A stretch of DNA of 64,000 nucleotides, taken from positions 2,542,001 to 2,606,000 of the forward strand of contig NC_018017.1 of NCBI RefSeq assembly GCF_000243155.2, written 5' to 3'. Numbering within the stretch: the first letter of the stretch is position 1; each line of letters starts with the position of its first letter. Below, in pieces: positions 33,303-42,515 of the stretch. This DNA is from Desulfitobacterium dehalogenans ATCC 51507. Lineage in GTDB: Bacteria > Bacillota > Desulfitobacteriia > Desulfitobacteriales > Desulfitobacteriaceae. Position numbers and translations under genes: made by a program. Under the pieces are notes generated by a model. It made no database searches. It was not told the origin of the DNA and saw only the letters and a list, made by a program, of their open reading frames with translations.

Positions 33303-34469
33303 TTAATCCTTTGCGGCCAGAAACTCTTGAACTCGCCGAACAGCCTCTTTTAAGACCTCCTGATCCTGAACCATGCCAATCCGTACATACCCCTCTCCAT
33401 ATTCCCCAAAAGCAACACCGGGGACGACAATAACTCCAGCCTCGCGGGCCAGCTCAAAGGCAAAGCTGCGAGAATCCTGTGATGTGGGTACTGGAGCCCA
33501 AATAAACATGGAACCTTGTGGAGTGGGCATGGACCACCCCGCTTGTGCACACCCCTCAACCCAGATATCTCTCCGTTCCTCATAGGCCCGACGGTTCTGT
33601 TCGACATTTTCCTGAGAGGCACTGAGGGCATAGGCACCAGCCTGTAGAGCGGGTTCAAATACCCCATAGTCTATGTTTGATTTTAGTTCAGCCAAGGCGT
33701 CAATGATTTCAGCATTGCCGACCGCAAACCCTAATCTGACCCCTGCCAAATTGTATGTTTTGGAGACAGAGTGGAATTCTATTCCCACTTCTTTAGCACC
33801 CGGAACTTGAAGGAAGCTCACAGGGCGGTAACCATCGAAAGCCAACTCAGAATAGGCGGCATCATGACAAACCACAATATTATTTTTTCGTGCAAAACCA
33901 ACGACCTCTTCAAAAAAGGACAAAGGAGCCACTGCAGCAGTGGGGTTGTTGGGATAATTAAGAAACATAATTTTAGCTTCCTGGGCTACTTGATCCTCAA
34001 TACTTGACAGGTCCGGTAAAAAGCCGTTTTCCTCCCTTAAGGGCAGAGAAACTTTTTCTCCCCCGGCCAAGACCAATCCCGCTGTGTATATGGGATATCC
34101 CGGATCAGGTATTAAAGCCACATCTCCAGGATCGCACAGGGCTAAAAAGATATGAGCAAGCCCATCTTGGGAGCCCATTAAAGGCAGAACTTCCTTTTCA
34201 GGATCCAGATCCACGCCGAAGCGCTCTTTGTACCACCGGGCACATCCTGATCTGAAGTTCTCCGTTCCCCGGGTCAGAGTGTAGCCATAATTCCTGCCAT
34301 TAAGGACTCCTTCAGCCAAGACTTGACGTATCTCTTCTGAGGGGGAGCGATCGGGGCTACCAATGCTGAGATTAATCAGAGTTCTTCCAGCCTTCTCCAA
34401 TTCTTTTCTTAAATCGTCCATTTCCGTAAATACAGATGCTCCTAAACTGCTTAAACGTCGCGCTTTCAA
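33303..34469 (-). CDS. Class I/II PLP aminotransferase
   Basis: 388 residues, the normal length for fold type I aminotransferases. Sequence marks: INLSIGSPDRSPS, GYTLTRGTENFR, DPGDVALIPDPGYPIYTAG, LNYPNNPTAAVAP, the PLP lysine in SVSKTYNLAGVRLG (near residue 236) and GEGYVRIG. It resembles the group of LL-diaminopimelate and alanine/aspartate aminotransferases. Exact substrate not assignable. Probably in one unit with the PHP gene upstream. Confidence 0.9.
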   Translation of the reverse strand: MKARRLSSLGASVFTEMDDLRKELEKAGRTLINLSIGSPDRSPSEEIRQVLAEGVLNGRNYGYTLTRGTENFRSGCARWYKERFGVDLDPEKEVLPLMGSQDGLAHIFLALCDPGDVALIPDPGYPIYTAGLVLAGGEKVSLPLREENGFLPDLSSIEDQVAQEAKIMFLNYPNNPTAAVAPLSFFEEVVGFARKNNIVVCHDAAYSELAFDGYRPVSFLQVPGAKEVGIEFHSVSKTYNLAGVRLGFAVGNAEIIDALAELKSNIDYGVFEPALQAGAYALSASQENVEQNRRAYEERRDIWVEGCAQAGWSMPTPQGSMFIWAPVPTSQDSRSFAFELAREAGVIVVPGVAFGEYGEGYVRIGMVQDQEVLKEAVRRVQEFLAAKD

Positions 34470-34505
34470 AACCTTACCTCCTACCCAATTACCTATGCCG
34501 ACGAT

Positions 34506-35357
34506 TCAGACATGATGCGAACAAGCTAGATTGCGGATTTTTTCCACGATCTCATAGGAAGTTCCCCATCCGCCTAAACGAACACCCGGTTTTCGCTCTT
34601 CCCCATGAAAATCTGAACCACCCGTCATCAGCAATCCATATTCTTTTGCTATGGCTCGGTATTTCTTCTCATCTTCAGAGGTGTGTTCAGAGTGATTCAC
34701 CTCAATCCCCTGCAACCCTACTTTGACCCACTGCTCAATTCCCTTTTCCAATCCATATATCCCGGGATGAGCCAATACAGCAACGCCACCGGCTTCGCGA
34801 ATAAGAATAATTCCCTCTTCCGGAGTTATTTTTAAGCGGGGAACATAGGCCGGTGCTCCGGTTCCTATATAGCGGTCAAAAGCTTCACGAATGGAGTTTA
34901 CCACCCCTTTATTAACAAGAACTTGAGCAATATGGGGTCTCCCCACGGACTCCCCTTTCGTTATTCTTTCGACCTCAGCTTTCTGAATCGGAATACCTAA
35001 ATCCTGCAGTTTTTCAATAATCCTATATACTCTATTGAAGCGTGCTTCCCTTAGCTCGGAAAGCTTATCTTCAAGTATCATTGCTTTGGGATTCATCTCG
35101 TATCCTAGAATATGAACTTCGACGCCAGCCCAATCTGTATTGAGTTCAACTCCTTTGAGGATATCCACATTGAAATGTTTGCCTGCCTGGATGGCCTTTT
35201 CCCAACCGCTTAGGGTATCGTGATCCGTTATTCCTACCGCCTTAAGTCCTAATTCTGCAGCCTGTTTAACCAGCTCCCAGGTCGTAAGTAAACCATCAGA
35301 TGCACTAGTATGACAATGCAAATCAGCTTCCGGGTATCTAAGTTTAACTTCGGGCAT
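34506..35357 (-). CDS. PHP-domain phosphoesterase
   Basis: 283 residues from ATG 35357 after AGAGGT. PHP metal ligands: ADLHCHTSASDG near residue 14 and GITDHDTLSG near 45, a Glu in KGVELNTDW, HILGYE, and C-terminal GSDFHGEERKPGVRLG. Like YciV/TrpH, which are 5'-3' exonucleases or 3',5'-nucleotide phosphatases. Soluble. It precedes the aminotransferase gene by 36 bp. Confidence 0.9.
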   Translation of the reverse strand: MPEVKLRYPEADLHCHTSASDGLLTTWELVKQAAELGLKAVGITDHDTLSGWEKAIQAGKHFNVDILKGVELNTDWAGVEVHILGYEMNPKAMILEDKLSELREARFNRVYRIIEKLQDLGIPIQKAEVERITKGESVGRPHIAQVLVNKGVVNSIREAFDRYIGTGAPAYVPRLKITPEEGIILIREAGGVAVLAHPGIYGLEKGIEQWVKVGLQGIEVNHSEHTSEDEKKYRAIAKEYGLLMTGGSDFHGEERKPGVRLGGWGTSYEIVEKIRNLACSHHV

Positions 35358-35395
35358 GATCTTTACCTCTTTCCAGGGAATATACACTAACTATT

Positions 35396-36343
35396 CTATT
35401 TTAGCACGGTAGAAAGTAAACGCATAAAGTTTTTATACATTATTTTTTCTATTTCCTTACCGCTAAACCCGGCGTGATGCAAAGCCTCAGCTAAATCTCC
35501 ATATTTGTCCGCTCCTTCCAGACCTGCGGGGGTATCATCGATGCCATCAAAATCCGAACCCAAGCCAATCACATCCACCCCCGCCAATTCCGCTATATAT
35601 TGGATATGACGCACCACATCATAAAGGCTGGCTTTGGGCTCTTGAGTTAAGAACCCCGGATAAAAATTCACACCCACAACTCCCCCATTGTGAGCAAGTG
35701 CCTTAAGTTGTTCATCGTTGAGATTACGGGGATGTGGACAAAGGGCATAGGCACAGGAATGAGAGGCCAGGATAGGCTCGGTACTGAGCTTGAGAACATG
35801 CCAGAACCCTGCTTCATTGAGGTGAGATACATCGATAAGCATACCCAGTTCATTCATACGTTGAATGACTTTCTCACCGAATTGGGTCAAGGTGCTTTGG
35901 GTCATTTCCCCTGCGCCATCGGCGATGGCATTTCTCTGATTCCAGGTAAGGCCTAAAGCGCGCACCCCTAATTCATAGATAATATCCAAGAGAAACAGGC
36001 TGTTGCCAAGGATTTCTCCCCCTTCAATACTTAATAAGCATCCCACTTTAGAAGGGTGAAGGTCTGCCAAATCCTTTTTTTGCCTGATCAAAACCACGTT
36101 TTCCGTGTTGGCCTGAATGAATCTATGGAGAGCATGGATAAGCTCCAATCCTCTAAGAGTACCTTTTTCCGGTTTATACTGGCTTTCAATGAAAGCAGCC
36201 ATGAATTGGAGAATCACTTTGCCTTCTTTTGCCCTTTGGATATCCCAATGCCCTCCCTCTTGGGGGGCAGTCAGACTTCTTTTTCCTTCCAAAAAATCGA
36301 GGATACTGTCGCAATGACCGTCTATGACCCAAAAATCCTTCAT
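35396..36343 (-). CDS. Membrane dipeptidase (M19 family)
   Basis: 315 residues. Zn ligands and motifs of renal dipeptidase-like enzymes: DGHCDSILDF near residue 8, SIEGGEIL (bridging Glu), GLTWNQRNAIADGAG, SHSCAYALCPHPRN, and GLGSDFDGID near 258. Hydrolyses dipeptides including D-amino acid ones. No signal peptide, so cytosolic here. It lies 53 bp after the spoVS terminator, and its end is 38 bp before the PHP start. Confidence 0.92.
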   Translation of the reverse strand: MKDFWVIDGHCDSILDFLEGKRSLTAPQEGGHWDIQRAKEGKVILQFMAAFIESQYKPEKGTLRGLELIHALHRFIQANTENVVLIRQKKDLADLHPSKVGCLLSIEGGEILGNSLFLLDIIYELGVRALGLTWNQRNAIADGAGEMTQSTLTQFGEKVIQRMNELGMLIDVSHLNEAGFWHVLKLSTEPILASHSCAYALCPHPRNLNDEQLKALAHNGGVVGVNFYPGFLTQEPKASLYDVVRHIQYIAELAGVDVIGLGSDFDGIDDTPAGLEGADKYGDLAEALHHAGFSGKEIEKIMYKNFMRLLSTVLK

Positions 36344-36360
36344 ACCTTATCCTCCCTAGC

Positions 36361-36398
36361 AAAATCAGAAACACCTGCCGCCTTAAGCCAACAGGTGT
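36361..36398 (-). terminator. Terminator after spoVS
   Basis: Stem ACACCTG / CAGGTGT with a 14-base loop, followed on the minus strand by TTCTGATTTTG. Confidence 0.6.
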
Positions 36399-36449
36399 CC
36401 TGCTTCTAAACCATAATCATTAAAAGTATAATACCCTACCGAACCTTCC

Positions 36450-36710
36450 TTAACGTGGTTCTACAATGAGCTTTATTGCCGTTCGCTCTTCTCCGTCAAT
36501 TTGTATGTCGGTGAAAGCAGGAATACATACAAGATCGACTCCGCTCGGGGCAACAAACCCTCTGGCAATAGCTACTGCCTTTACAGCTTGATTAAGTGCA
36601 CCTGCACCAATGGCCTGCAACTCCGCACCTCCCCTCTCTCGGAGCACTCCAGCCAAAGCACCTGCAACAGAATTTGGGCTTGATTTTGCTGAGACTTTTA
36701 ACACATCCAT
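36450..36710 (-). CDS. spoVS: Stage V sporulation protein S
   Basis: 86 residues, the exact family length; the start at ATG 36710 is fixed by AGGAGGT eight bases ahead. Alba-like small protein: MDVLKVSAKSSPNSVAGALA, GAELQAIGAGALNQAVKAVAIARG and CIPAFTDIQIDGEERTAIKL. Needed for spore coat and septum timing in B. subtilis. A sigma-H-like promoter stands at 36766-36793. It follows ymdB as in Bacillus. Confidence 0.97.
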   Translation of the reverse strand: MDVLKVSAKSSPNSVAGALAGVLRERGGAELQAIGAGALNQAVKAVAIARGFVAPSGVDLVCIPAFTDIQIDGEERTAIKLIVEPR

Positions 36711-36765
36711 GAACGACAACCTCCTGTTCGAATCACTTGACATATATTCCACATACATTAGTTCT

Positions 36766-36793
36766 ATTCTCCAGAAGGTGGAAAAAATCCTCT
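36766..36793 (-). promoter_or_regulatory. Sigma-H-like promoter of spoVS
   Basis: On the minus strand AGAGGATTT, then 14 bases, then AGAAT, which fits a sigma-H pattern (AGGA-xx-T ... GAAT). spoVS is sigma-H dependent in B. subtilis, so the match is in the expected place. Confidence 0.55.
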
Positions 36794-36846
36794 TTTTATC
36801 CGAGAGCTTTCAGACTTTTTTAAATATTTTTTCCTATTGCCAAAAT

Positions 36847-37626
36847 TTACTCCTGCACTCGCTGAATAGCCTTGATTGAACGGGCTTTACCTGTACTCTC
36901 ATCCACATCGATAACCACTGCGTTAAGTTGTATGGGGCCTGCCGCTAATTCAAATTTAGCAGGGAGCTGGGTTAAAAATCGATTAATAATGGTTTCCTTT
37001 TTAACCCCTAAAACAGAGTCCCTGGGTCCGCTCATCCCCACATCCGTAATATAGGCAGTTCCTTGATGCAATAAGCGGGCATCAGCCGTCTGGATATGTG
37101 TATGAGTCCCCAAAACCGCTGAAACTTTACCATCAAGAAACCAGCCCAGAGCCACTTTTTCTGAGGTAGCTTCCGCATGAAAATCGACAATAATGAGAGG
37201 GGTTTCCTGCCGCATCTCATTAATCCAGCGAATGGCGCCACTAAAGGGATCCTCAAGATTATTGAGAAATACTCGACCGGAAAGATTAAGTATTCCGATT
37301 TTCTTGCCCTTTGTTCTTATATAGCCATATCCTTTTCCCGGTGCACCAACAGGGTAATTGGCCGGCCTGATCAAGCGGGCTTCCTGGTCAATAAACTTCA
37401 TGATGCTCCGCTGATCCCAGACATGATTACCCATGGTGATAAACTCGATTCCATAGTCATAGAGCTCTTCAGCTACTTCCTTGGTCAGTCCTTTACCTCC
37501 GGCAGCGTTTTCTCCATTAGCTATGGTTAAGTCAATCCCATACTCTTTTATAAGAGGTTTAAGGAATACCTTAATAGCCTCACGGCCAGGGTTGCCTACA
37601 ATATCGCCAATAAATAGTATATTCAC
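36847..37626 (-). CDS. ymdB: YmdB-family metallophosphoesterase
   Basis: 259 residues from GTG 37626 (TTGGGGA upstream). Calcineurin-like metal site: FIGDIVGNPGREA, NGENAAGGKG, GNHVWDQ, VDFHAEAT, and GTHTHIQTADARLL. Cyclic 2',3'-nucleotide phosphodiesterase in B. subtilis, where it affects biofilm and motility choice. It lies 137 bp before spoVS and 84 bp after the 37710-38222 gene. The neighbourhood rny-ymdB-spoVS agrees with the Bacillus order. Confidence 0.93.
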   Translation of the reverse strand: MNILFIGDIVGNPGREAIKVFLKPLIKEYGIDLTIANGENAAGGKGLTKEVAEELYDYGIEFITMGNHVWDQRSIMKFIDQEARLIRPANYPVGAPGKGYGYIRTKGKKIGILNLSGRVFLNNLEDPFSGAIRWINEMRQETPLIIVDFHAEATSEKVALGWFLDGKVSAVLGTHTHIQTADARLLHQGTAYITDVGMSGPRDSVLGVKKETIINRFLTQLPAKFELAAGPIQLNAVVIDVDESTGKARSIKAIQRVQE

Positions 37627-37709
37627 TCTATAAATCCCCAATCATTCGCCAATCCGCTATAGTATTGATATGCCCAAAAAGAGCCCATCCAAAACCTACC
37701 CACTCAATG

Positions 37710-38222
37710 CTAACTATTATAGACCAAAACCCGTCCTTCTTCCCGAACCGCAATAAACCCTTTCTCTAAGCGGCAGTCGCGAAAGGACTGGAGAATCTGC
37801 CCGATAACTTCCTCCTGAAATGCTTGCTCTTCCTCAGGAATCTCAGTCTCATCATAGATTATGCTCTGAGTTATGTCCCTCACCAAATCAACGATCAGAC
37901 CAATCTCTCTCTCGTTCATACTCTCAACGTCCCGGGTAACGGTTACTAATGCCACACCGCTTTCCAGCTTAAGCTCTATTTCGCAGATCCGCATTGGATA
38001 GCCTTCTATTCTATGATAAGCCCTTAAGGCCTCTCTCAATGTATCCCTAAACTTTTCTCCCTGATTGGAGCCCGCTACTGTAAAGCGGAAAGTCAGGGCA
38101 TGGTCCGGCTGTTGATAACGGACAGAGCATACTTCCGGATAGCGGATTAAAATGGATATCAGCAACCCTACTCCATCAGGTGCACTTCCCCCATCATTAT
38201 AATGGAGGTTCAAACGTCCCAT
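37710..38222 (-). CDS. Conserved unknown protein, 170 aa
   Basis: 170 residues, no membrane segment. Alpha/beta mix: GRLNLHYNDGGSAPDGVGLLISILIRYPEV at the start, and KLESGVALVTVTRDVES, which suggest two beta-alpha-beta units, with a helical acidic tail (IPEEEQAFQEEVIGQIL). The family is not named as far as I know. It lies between rny and ymdB, a place where Clostridia often have such a gene, so a link with RNA turnover is a guess. Confidence 0.7.
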   Translation of the reverse strand: MGRLNLHYNDGGSAPDGVGLLISILIRYPEVCSVRYQQPDHALTFRFTVAGSNQGEKFRDTLREALRAYHRIEGYPMRICEIELKLESGVALVTVTRDVESMNEREIGLIVDLVRDITQSIIYDETEIPEEEQAFQEEVIGQILQSFRDCRLEKGFIAVREEGRVLVYNS

Positions 38223-38337
38223 AGTGTCATCCTCTTTCTAATCAAACTGAATATTTGCTGCTTCTCATCACTCCATAATAATTCGTCAATTTCGGGTAAA
38301 GTCCTGCCAGATGATTTCCTCCTCCATGTTTCTTGTG

Positions 38338-38372
38338 AAAATATAAAGGACAGGCGATGTTCTCACCTGTCC
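38338..38372 (-). terminator. Terminator of rny
   Basis: Stem GGACAGG / CCTGTCC with an 11-base loop, followed on the minus strand by TTTATATTTTC. Confidence 0.85.
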
Positions 38373-38401
38373 GCAATGTTCAAGATTAAACTATTCCATG
38401 A

Positions 38402-39952
38402 TTATTTTGCATAATCCACTGCACGAGTTTCACGAATTACTACAACCTTGATTTGACCTGGATATTCCAATTCATCTTCAATACGCTTACTGATTTCGCG
38501 AGCCACTTTCGGAGCCAGAACATCATCAATTTTGTCCGGTCTTACGATGATCCGAATCTCACGTCCTGCTTGAATTGCATAGGATTTTTCTACACCTTCA
38601 TAGGTGTCGGCAATCTCTTCCAGCTTCTGCAGACGCTTAATATAAGATTCGAGAGTCTCACGACGAGCCCCTGGACGAGCGGCTGAGACTGCGTCTGCTG
38701 CAGCCACTAAGACCGCTTCTATGGTCTTAGCCTCAACATCACCATGATGGGCTTCAATAGCATGAATAACTTCCCAAGATTCCTTATACTTCTTCGCCAG
38801 ATCGACACCGATCTGAACATGAGTCCCTTCAGTATCGTGATCCACAGCTTTTCCTAGGTCATGCAGTAATCCTGCCCGTTTAGCCAGTTGGACATCGGCA
38901 CCCAGTTCGGCAGCCATCAAACCTGCCAAATGGGATACTTCCATAGAATGCTTCAGGACATTTTGACCATAACTGGTCCTAAATTTCAATCGCCCTAAGA
39001 GGCGGATGATTTCAGGATGTAAACCATGAACTCCCGTTTCAAAGGTAGCTTGCTCTCCCTCTTCACGAATATGTTGATCCACCTCTTTTTGAGATTTTTC
39101 AACCATTTCTTCGATGCGGGCCGGGTGAATTCGTCCATCGGCAATGAGCTTCTCCAGGGCAACCCGGGCAACTTCTCTACGAATTGGGTCAAACCCAGAG
39201 AGAATTACAGCTTCGGGAGTATCATCAATAATTAAATCAATCCCTGTTAAGGTCTCAAGAGTACGAATGTTACGTCCTTCCCGTCCGATAATTCGTCCCT
39301 TCATTTCATCACTGGGAAGGGCCACTACAGACACGGTGCTCTCGGCCACGTGATCTGCTGCACAACGCTGGATCGCCAAAGAGATGATGTTTTTAGCCCG
39401 CTTCTCTGCTTCTTCTTTAGCCCTTGTCTCAATATCTTTAATCATAATAGCGGATTCGTAACGAACTTCTTCTTCTACACTTTGCAGCAGAATTTGCTTC
39501 GCTTCTTCAGTGGATAAACCAGAGACACGTTCTAACTCTTGTTTTTCTTTGGCTACAGTTTGCGTCAGGACCTCTTTGAGCTGGTCTACTTCTTCTTCTT
39601 TACGATGAAGATTATCTTCCTTGCGCTCTAAAGACTCCATTTTACGGTCTAAAGACTCTTCTTTTTGGATAACCCGTCTCTCCATCCGCTGAATCTCATT
39701 GCGGCGTTCCCGGGATTCTTTTTCCACTTCATTGCGAATATGCATGACTTCTTCTTTGGCGGCAATGACAGCTTCTCGGCGTTTTGCCTCAGCGGCACCC
39801 TGTGCATTTTCGATGACACGTTTTGCCTCTTCCTCAGCTGATCCAATGAGCTTTTCCGAGGTATTCTTGCGAATAACCCAGCCTATAAAACCACCCACAA
39901 AAAGGGATACCACGACTGCTATAACTATAAAGATCAATTCAGATAGTTCCAA
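38402..39952 (-). CDS. rny: Ribonuclease Y
   Basis: 516 residues from the TTG at 39952, set by AGGAGGTG eight bases ahead. Order: N-terminal membrane helix (about 5-25: [20 protein letters not shown]), long coiled coil (30-190), KH domain ([15 protein letters not shown] near 218) and HD domain ([22 protein letters not shown] near 355, IEAHHGDVE). Membrane-tethered endoribonuclease that starts mRNA decay in Firmicutes. Own promoter at 40200-40228 with a 250-base leader. Length matches B. subtilis RNase Y (520). Confidence 0.97.
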   Translation of the reverse strand: MELSELIFIVIAVVVSLFVGGFIGWVIRKNTSEKLIGSAEEEAKRVIENAQGAAEAKRREAVIAAKEEVMHIRNEVEKESRERRNEIQRMERRVIQKEESLDRKMESLERKEDNLHRKEEEVDQLKEVLTQTVAKEKQELERVSGLSTEEAKQILLQSVEEEVRYESAIMIKDIETRAKEEAEKRAKNIISLAIQRCAADHVAESTVSVVALPSDEMKGRIIGREGRNIRTLETLTGIDLIIDDTPEAVILSGFDPIRREVARVALEKLIADGRIHPARIEEMVEKSQKEVDQHIREEGEQATFETGVHGLHPEIIRLLGRLKFRTSYGQNVLKHSMEVSHLAGLMAAELGADVQLAKRAGLLHDLGKAVDHDTEGTHVQIGVDLAKKYKESWEVIHAIEAHHGDVEAKTIEAVLVAAADAVSAARPGARRETLESYIKRLQKLEEIADTYEGVEKSYAIQAGREIRIIVRPDKIDDVLAPKVAREISKRIEDELEYPGQIKVVVIRETRAVDYAK

Positions 39953-40199
39953 GTAATTTTCACCTCCTAAACACATACTTATTTGGTTATCATTCTCCTA
40001 GTTCTCCCTATAAAAACAAAAAGACTGGGACCATGCCAGCTCTTTAAAAGAAAACCTTCAATTTAAGACAAAGAAATTGTCTCTTTTTTCCTACAAACCT
40101 ACACGCCGCTAGTTCGATACCTCCATATAAAATACTAACTACGATGCAATCTATAAGAAAACCTTAAAGGTCTCACTTTAAAAGAAATAGGCTCTTTTT

Positions 40200-40228
40200 A
40201 GTGTAATATCTTTTGAAAAATTTGTCAA
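40200..40228 (-). promoter_or_regulatory. Sigma-A promoter of rny
   Basis: On the minus strand TTGACA, 17 bases, TACACT. The 250-base leader (39953-40199) contains no gene that I can support. Confidence 0.65.
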
Positions 40229-40315
40229 GAACCACATAGAATATAGATGTATAGTACAAGTATTCTAAGAAACGGCGCTCCTCTGTTTTCATTATTATTG
40301 TTGATCCGCATATAT

Positions 40316-40344
40316 GAAAACAGGAAGGACTCTGCCTTCCTGTT
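40316..40344 (-). terminator. Terminator of recA-recX
   Basis: Stem AACAGGAAGG / CCTTCCTGTT with a six-base loop, followed on the minus strand by TTTTC. It overlaps the recX stop by two bases. Confidence 0.85.
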
Positions 40345-40837
40345 ATTCCTCCCTAATCTCTTCAATGATCTGAAAAACCATTTCCTGAGGGTATCCTTTT
40401 TGAATGAGCTTTTGCCCGACTCTTTGCCTTAACATAAATCCTCGGGGAATCTTTTCATAGCTTTTCTTATGTTGATAAGAAGTTTCCCAACGCCGGGATT
40501 CCTCAGTCCAAAGTTTTTGGGCATGTCTTCGACAAAGTTCTGCTTCCTGCCCCAGCAGATAGGTTTCCTGCAAGGCTTGCTCAATTACACCTTCTTCAAT
40601 CCCCCGGCCCTTTAGCTCATAGGTAATTCTCTTTCTGGAGTAATTCATCTGCTTGCTCAGGCAATAAGTACGGGCATACTCCTGATCGCTCAGATAGCCC
40701 CATTCTAAAAGCCGCTCTATAGCAGCTTCGATGTCCTGACTTGGAAATCCCTTCTTCTCCAGCTTTTGGATGAGTTCGCGACGGGTGAGAATCCTTCTCG
40801 ATAAATAGGTTAAGGCGGCATTCAAGGCATCCTTCAT
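40343..40837 (-). CDS. recX: RecX regulator of RecA
   Basis: 164 residues from ATG 40837, one base after the recA stop (TAA G ATG). Three-helix repeats: LNAALTYLSRRILTRRELIQKLEKKGF, and AIERLLEWGYLSDQEYARTY, YSRKRITYELKGRGIEE. It binds RecA filaments and restrains them. Strong translation coupling with recA is likely, and the terminator lies right at its stop. Confidence 0.95.
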   Translation of the reverse strand: MKDALNAALTYLSRRILTRRELIQKLEKKGFPSQDIEAAIERLLEWGYLSDQEYARTYCLSKQMNYSRKRITYELKGRGIEEGVIEQALQETYLLGQEAELCRRHAQKLWTEESRRWETSYQHKKSYEKIPRGFMLRQRVGQKLIQKGYPQEMVFQIIEEIREE

Positions 40838-40838
40838 C

Positions 40839-41879
40839 TTAGATATCTTCAGGCTCCTCCAGGGCATCATCTGCCGCCGGAGCGTTTATGTTGGTAATGC
40901 TTGCCCGGATGCTTTGCTCGATTTCAGCGGCAATATCAGGATGCTGCTTTAAGAACTCTTTGACATTCTCTCTTCCTTGGCCCAACCGCTCACCTTTATA
41001 GGAGTACCAGGCCCCGGACTTATTAATAATATCCAGTTCTGCACCTACATCCACAATACTGCCTTGACGAGAAATACCTTCACCGTACATAATGTCAAAT
41101 TCCGCTTGTTTGAAAGGTGGAGCCACCTTATTCTTAACAACCTTGACTTTGGTACGATTGCCAATCATATCCTGACCTTGCTTCAGTGTGTCCTGACGGC
41201 GTACTTCCAAACGGACGGAAGCATAGAATTTTAAGGCCCGTCCCCCGGTTGTGGTCTCCGGATTGCCAAACATAATTCCCACTTTTTCCCGAATCTGGTT
41301 AATGAAGATAACACAGGTATTACTCTTACTGATGGCGCCGGTTAATTTTCTCAGCGCTTGGGACATTAAGCGGGCGTGTAAACCCACATGAGAATCTCCC
41401 ATTTCCCCTTCAATCTCTGCACGGGGAACAAGAGCCGCCACAGAGTCAATGATGACGACGTCGATAGCTCCACTGCGCACTAAGGCTTCGCAGATCTCCA
41501 GGGCCTGCTCCCCTGTATCCGGCTGGGATACCAGGAGATTATCGATGTTGACCCCTAAAGCCTTGGCATAGACCGGGTCAAGAGCATGCTCCGCATCGAT
41601 AAAAGCAGCAACACCGCCAAGCTTCTGAGCTTCTGCCGCAATATGCAAAGCAACGGTGGTCTTACCGGAAGACTCAGGCCCGTAGATTTCAATAATACGT
41701 CCCCGGGGCACTCCACCCACCCCAAGGGCTATATCAATGGCCAAGCAACCCGTTGGAATGACTTCTACCGCCATTTTAGCGGAAGCCTCCCCCAATCTCA
41801 TAATCGACCCTTTTCCAAATTGTTTTTCGATTTGGCTTAAAGCCATATCCAGGGCTTTTAATTTATCGTTACCGGCCAT
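40839..41879 (-). CDS. recA: Recombinase RecA
   Basis: 346 residues. Recombinase for homologous recombination and SOS signalling. Walker [10 protein letters not shown] near residue 66, [49 protein letters not shown], and the acidic C-terminus. ATG at 41879 after GAGGAGG. The promoter at 41949-41977 is fully consensus, and the LexA box at 41929-41942 covers the start of transcription. recX follows. Confidence 0.99.
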   Translation of the reverse strand: MAGNDKLKALDMALSQIEKQFGKGSIMRLGEASAKMAVEVIPTGCLAIDIALGVGGVPRGRIIEIYGPESSGKTTVALHIAAEAQKLGGVAAFIDAEHALDPVYAKALGVNIDNLLVSQPDTGEQALEICEALVRSGAIDVVIIDSVAALVPRAEIEGEMGDSHVGLHARLMSQALRKLTGAISKSNTCVIFINQIREKVGIMFGNPETTTGGRALKFYASVRLEVRRQDTLKQGQDMIGNRTKVKVVKNKVAPPFKQAEFDIMYGEGISRQGSIVDVGAELDIINKSGAWYSYKGERLGQGRENVKEFLKQHPDIAAEIEQSIRASITNINAPAADDALEEPEDI

Positions 41880-41928
41880 CTCGTTTCCTCCTCAAGCGAA
41901 TACTTTTTAATTTTTTCACGGCAAAAAA

Positions 41929-41942
41929 CAAACATCTGTTCG
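41929..41942 (-). promoter_or_regulatory. LexA (SOS) box of recA
   Basis: On the minus strand CGAACAGATGTTTG, which matches the Firmicute SOS pattern CGAACRNRYGTTYG. It lies just after the -10 box. Confidence 0.9.
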
Positions 41943-41948
41943 ATTACC

Positions 41949-41977
41949 ATTATACTTTTGTGCGTGAAGCCTGTCAA
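41949..41977 (-). promoter_or_regulatory. Consensus sigma-A promoter of recA
   Basis: TTGACA, exactly 17 bases, TATAAT: perfect match to the consensus on the minus strand. Confidence 0.92.
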
Positions 41978-42298
41978 TCATTTATTTAGAAGAAAATAAC
42001 AGAGGGGGTTGCCGATCTACTTTTCAGAGTAGCTGCTCCTCATAAAATGCACAAACAGCTCTTTGTGTAGATTCACTCAAATTATCGAAACTCTCCACTC
42101 CGCCTACATAAACATTGGCCGGACCGATTGAGTCTTGAACGAGCAGTAGTGTCGTTTCATCCGAAAGCAAAAGCATCAAGGTCAACAATGATAAACAAAT
42201 CGCTATCCAATTACCTGGCCACACAGCTTCAGAGGCCGCATATGGCAAAAACGACGATTTTTTAAATGAATAGCCGCATAAAAAAGTTAAACCTCGTA

Positions 42299-42307
42299 TG
42301 ATATAAT
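42299..42307 (+). promoter_or_regulatory. Extended -10 upstream of the acetyltransferase
   Basis: TGATATAAT, an extended -10, 116 bases before the leader ORF. The rest of the gap 41978-42298 shows no gene I can support. Confidence 0.45.
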
Positions 42308-42422
42308 GGTATAAGTATAAATCCATAAGCTGAGGATTATATAAGTAACAGTTAACTATTACAATCAGGATATAGAATGCACTATTGTTCTGGTTTCGTT
42401 TAGAAAAGGAGACGATTAATTT

Positions 42423-42512
42423 ATGAAAGAAATTCGAAGAAAAAGGGCGGTAGCTACGTCGCCAATCAATAAATCCGGAGGTGATAACACTACTAAAATA
42501 AAGGAGCAATAA
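42423..42512 (+). CDS. Leader ORF, 29 aa, before the acetyltransferase
   Basis: ATG with GGAGA about nine bases ahead. 29 residues, strongly basic at first (MKEIRRKRAVATSPINKSGG) and then polar. Its last codons contain the ribosome site (AAAGGAG) of the acetyltransferase, and its stop lies three bases before that gene's ATG. This layout is like translation-controlled antibiotic-resistance leaders, but no stem could be proven by eye. Could also be a small protein without regulation. Confidence 0.5.
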   Translation: MKEIRRKRAVATSPINKSGGDNTTKIKEQ

Positions 42513-42515
42513 CTG

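Noticed and set aside
42024-42509. Minus-strand ORF of 161 codons between recA and the acetyltransferase
   Set aside because: No ribosome site, odd composition (rich in Tyr, Leu, Ser), and it overlaps the leader ORF and its promoter on the other strand. The last 60 codons look somewhat protein-like, so a decayed gene is possible.
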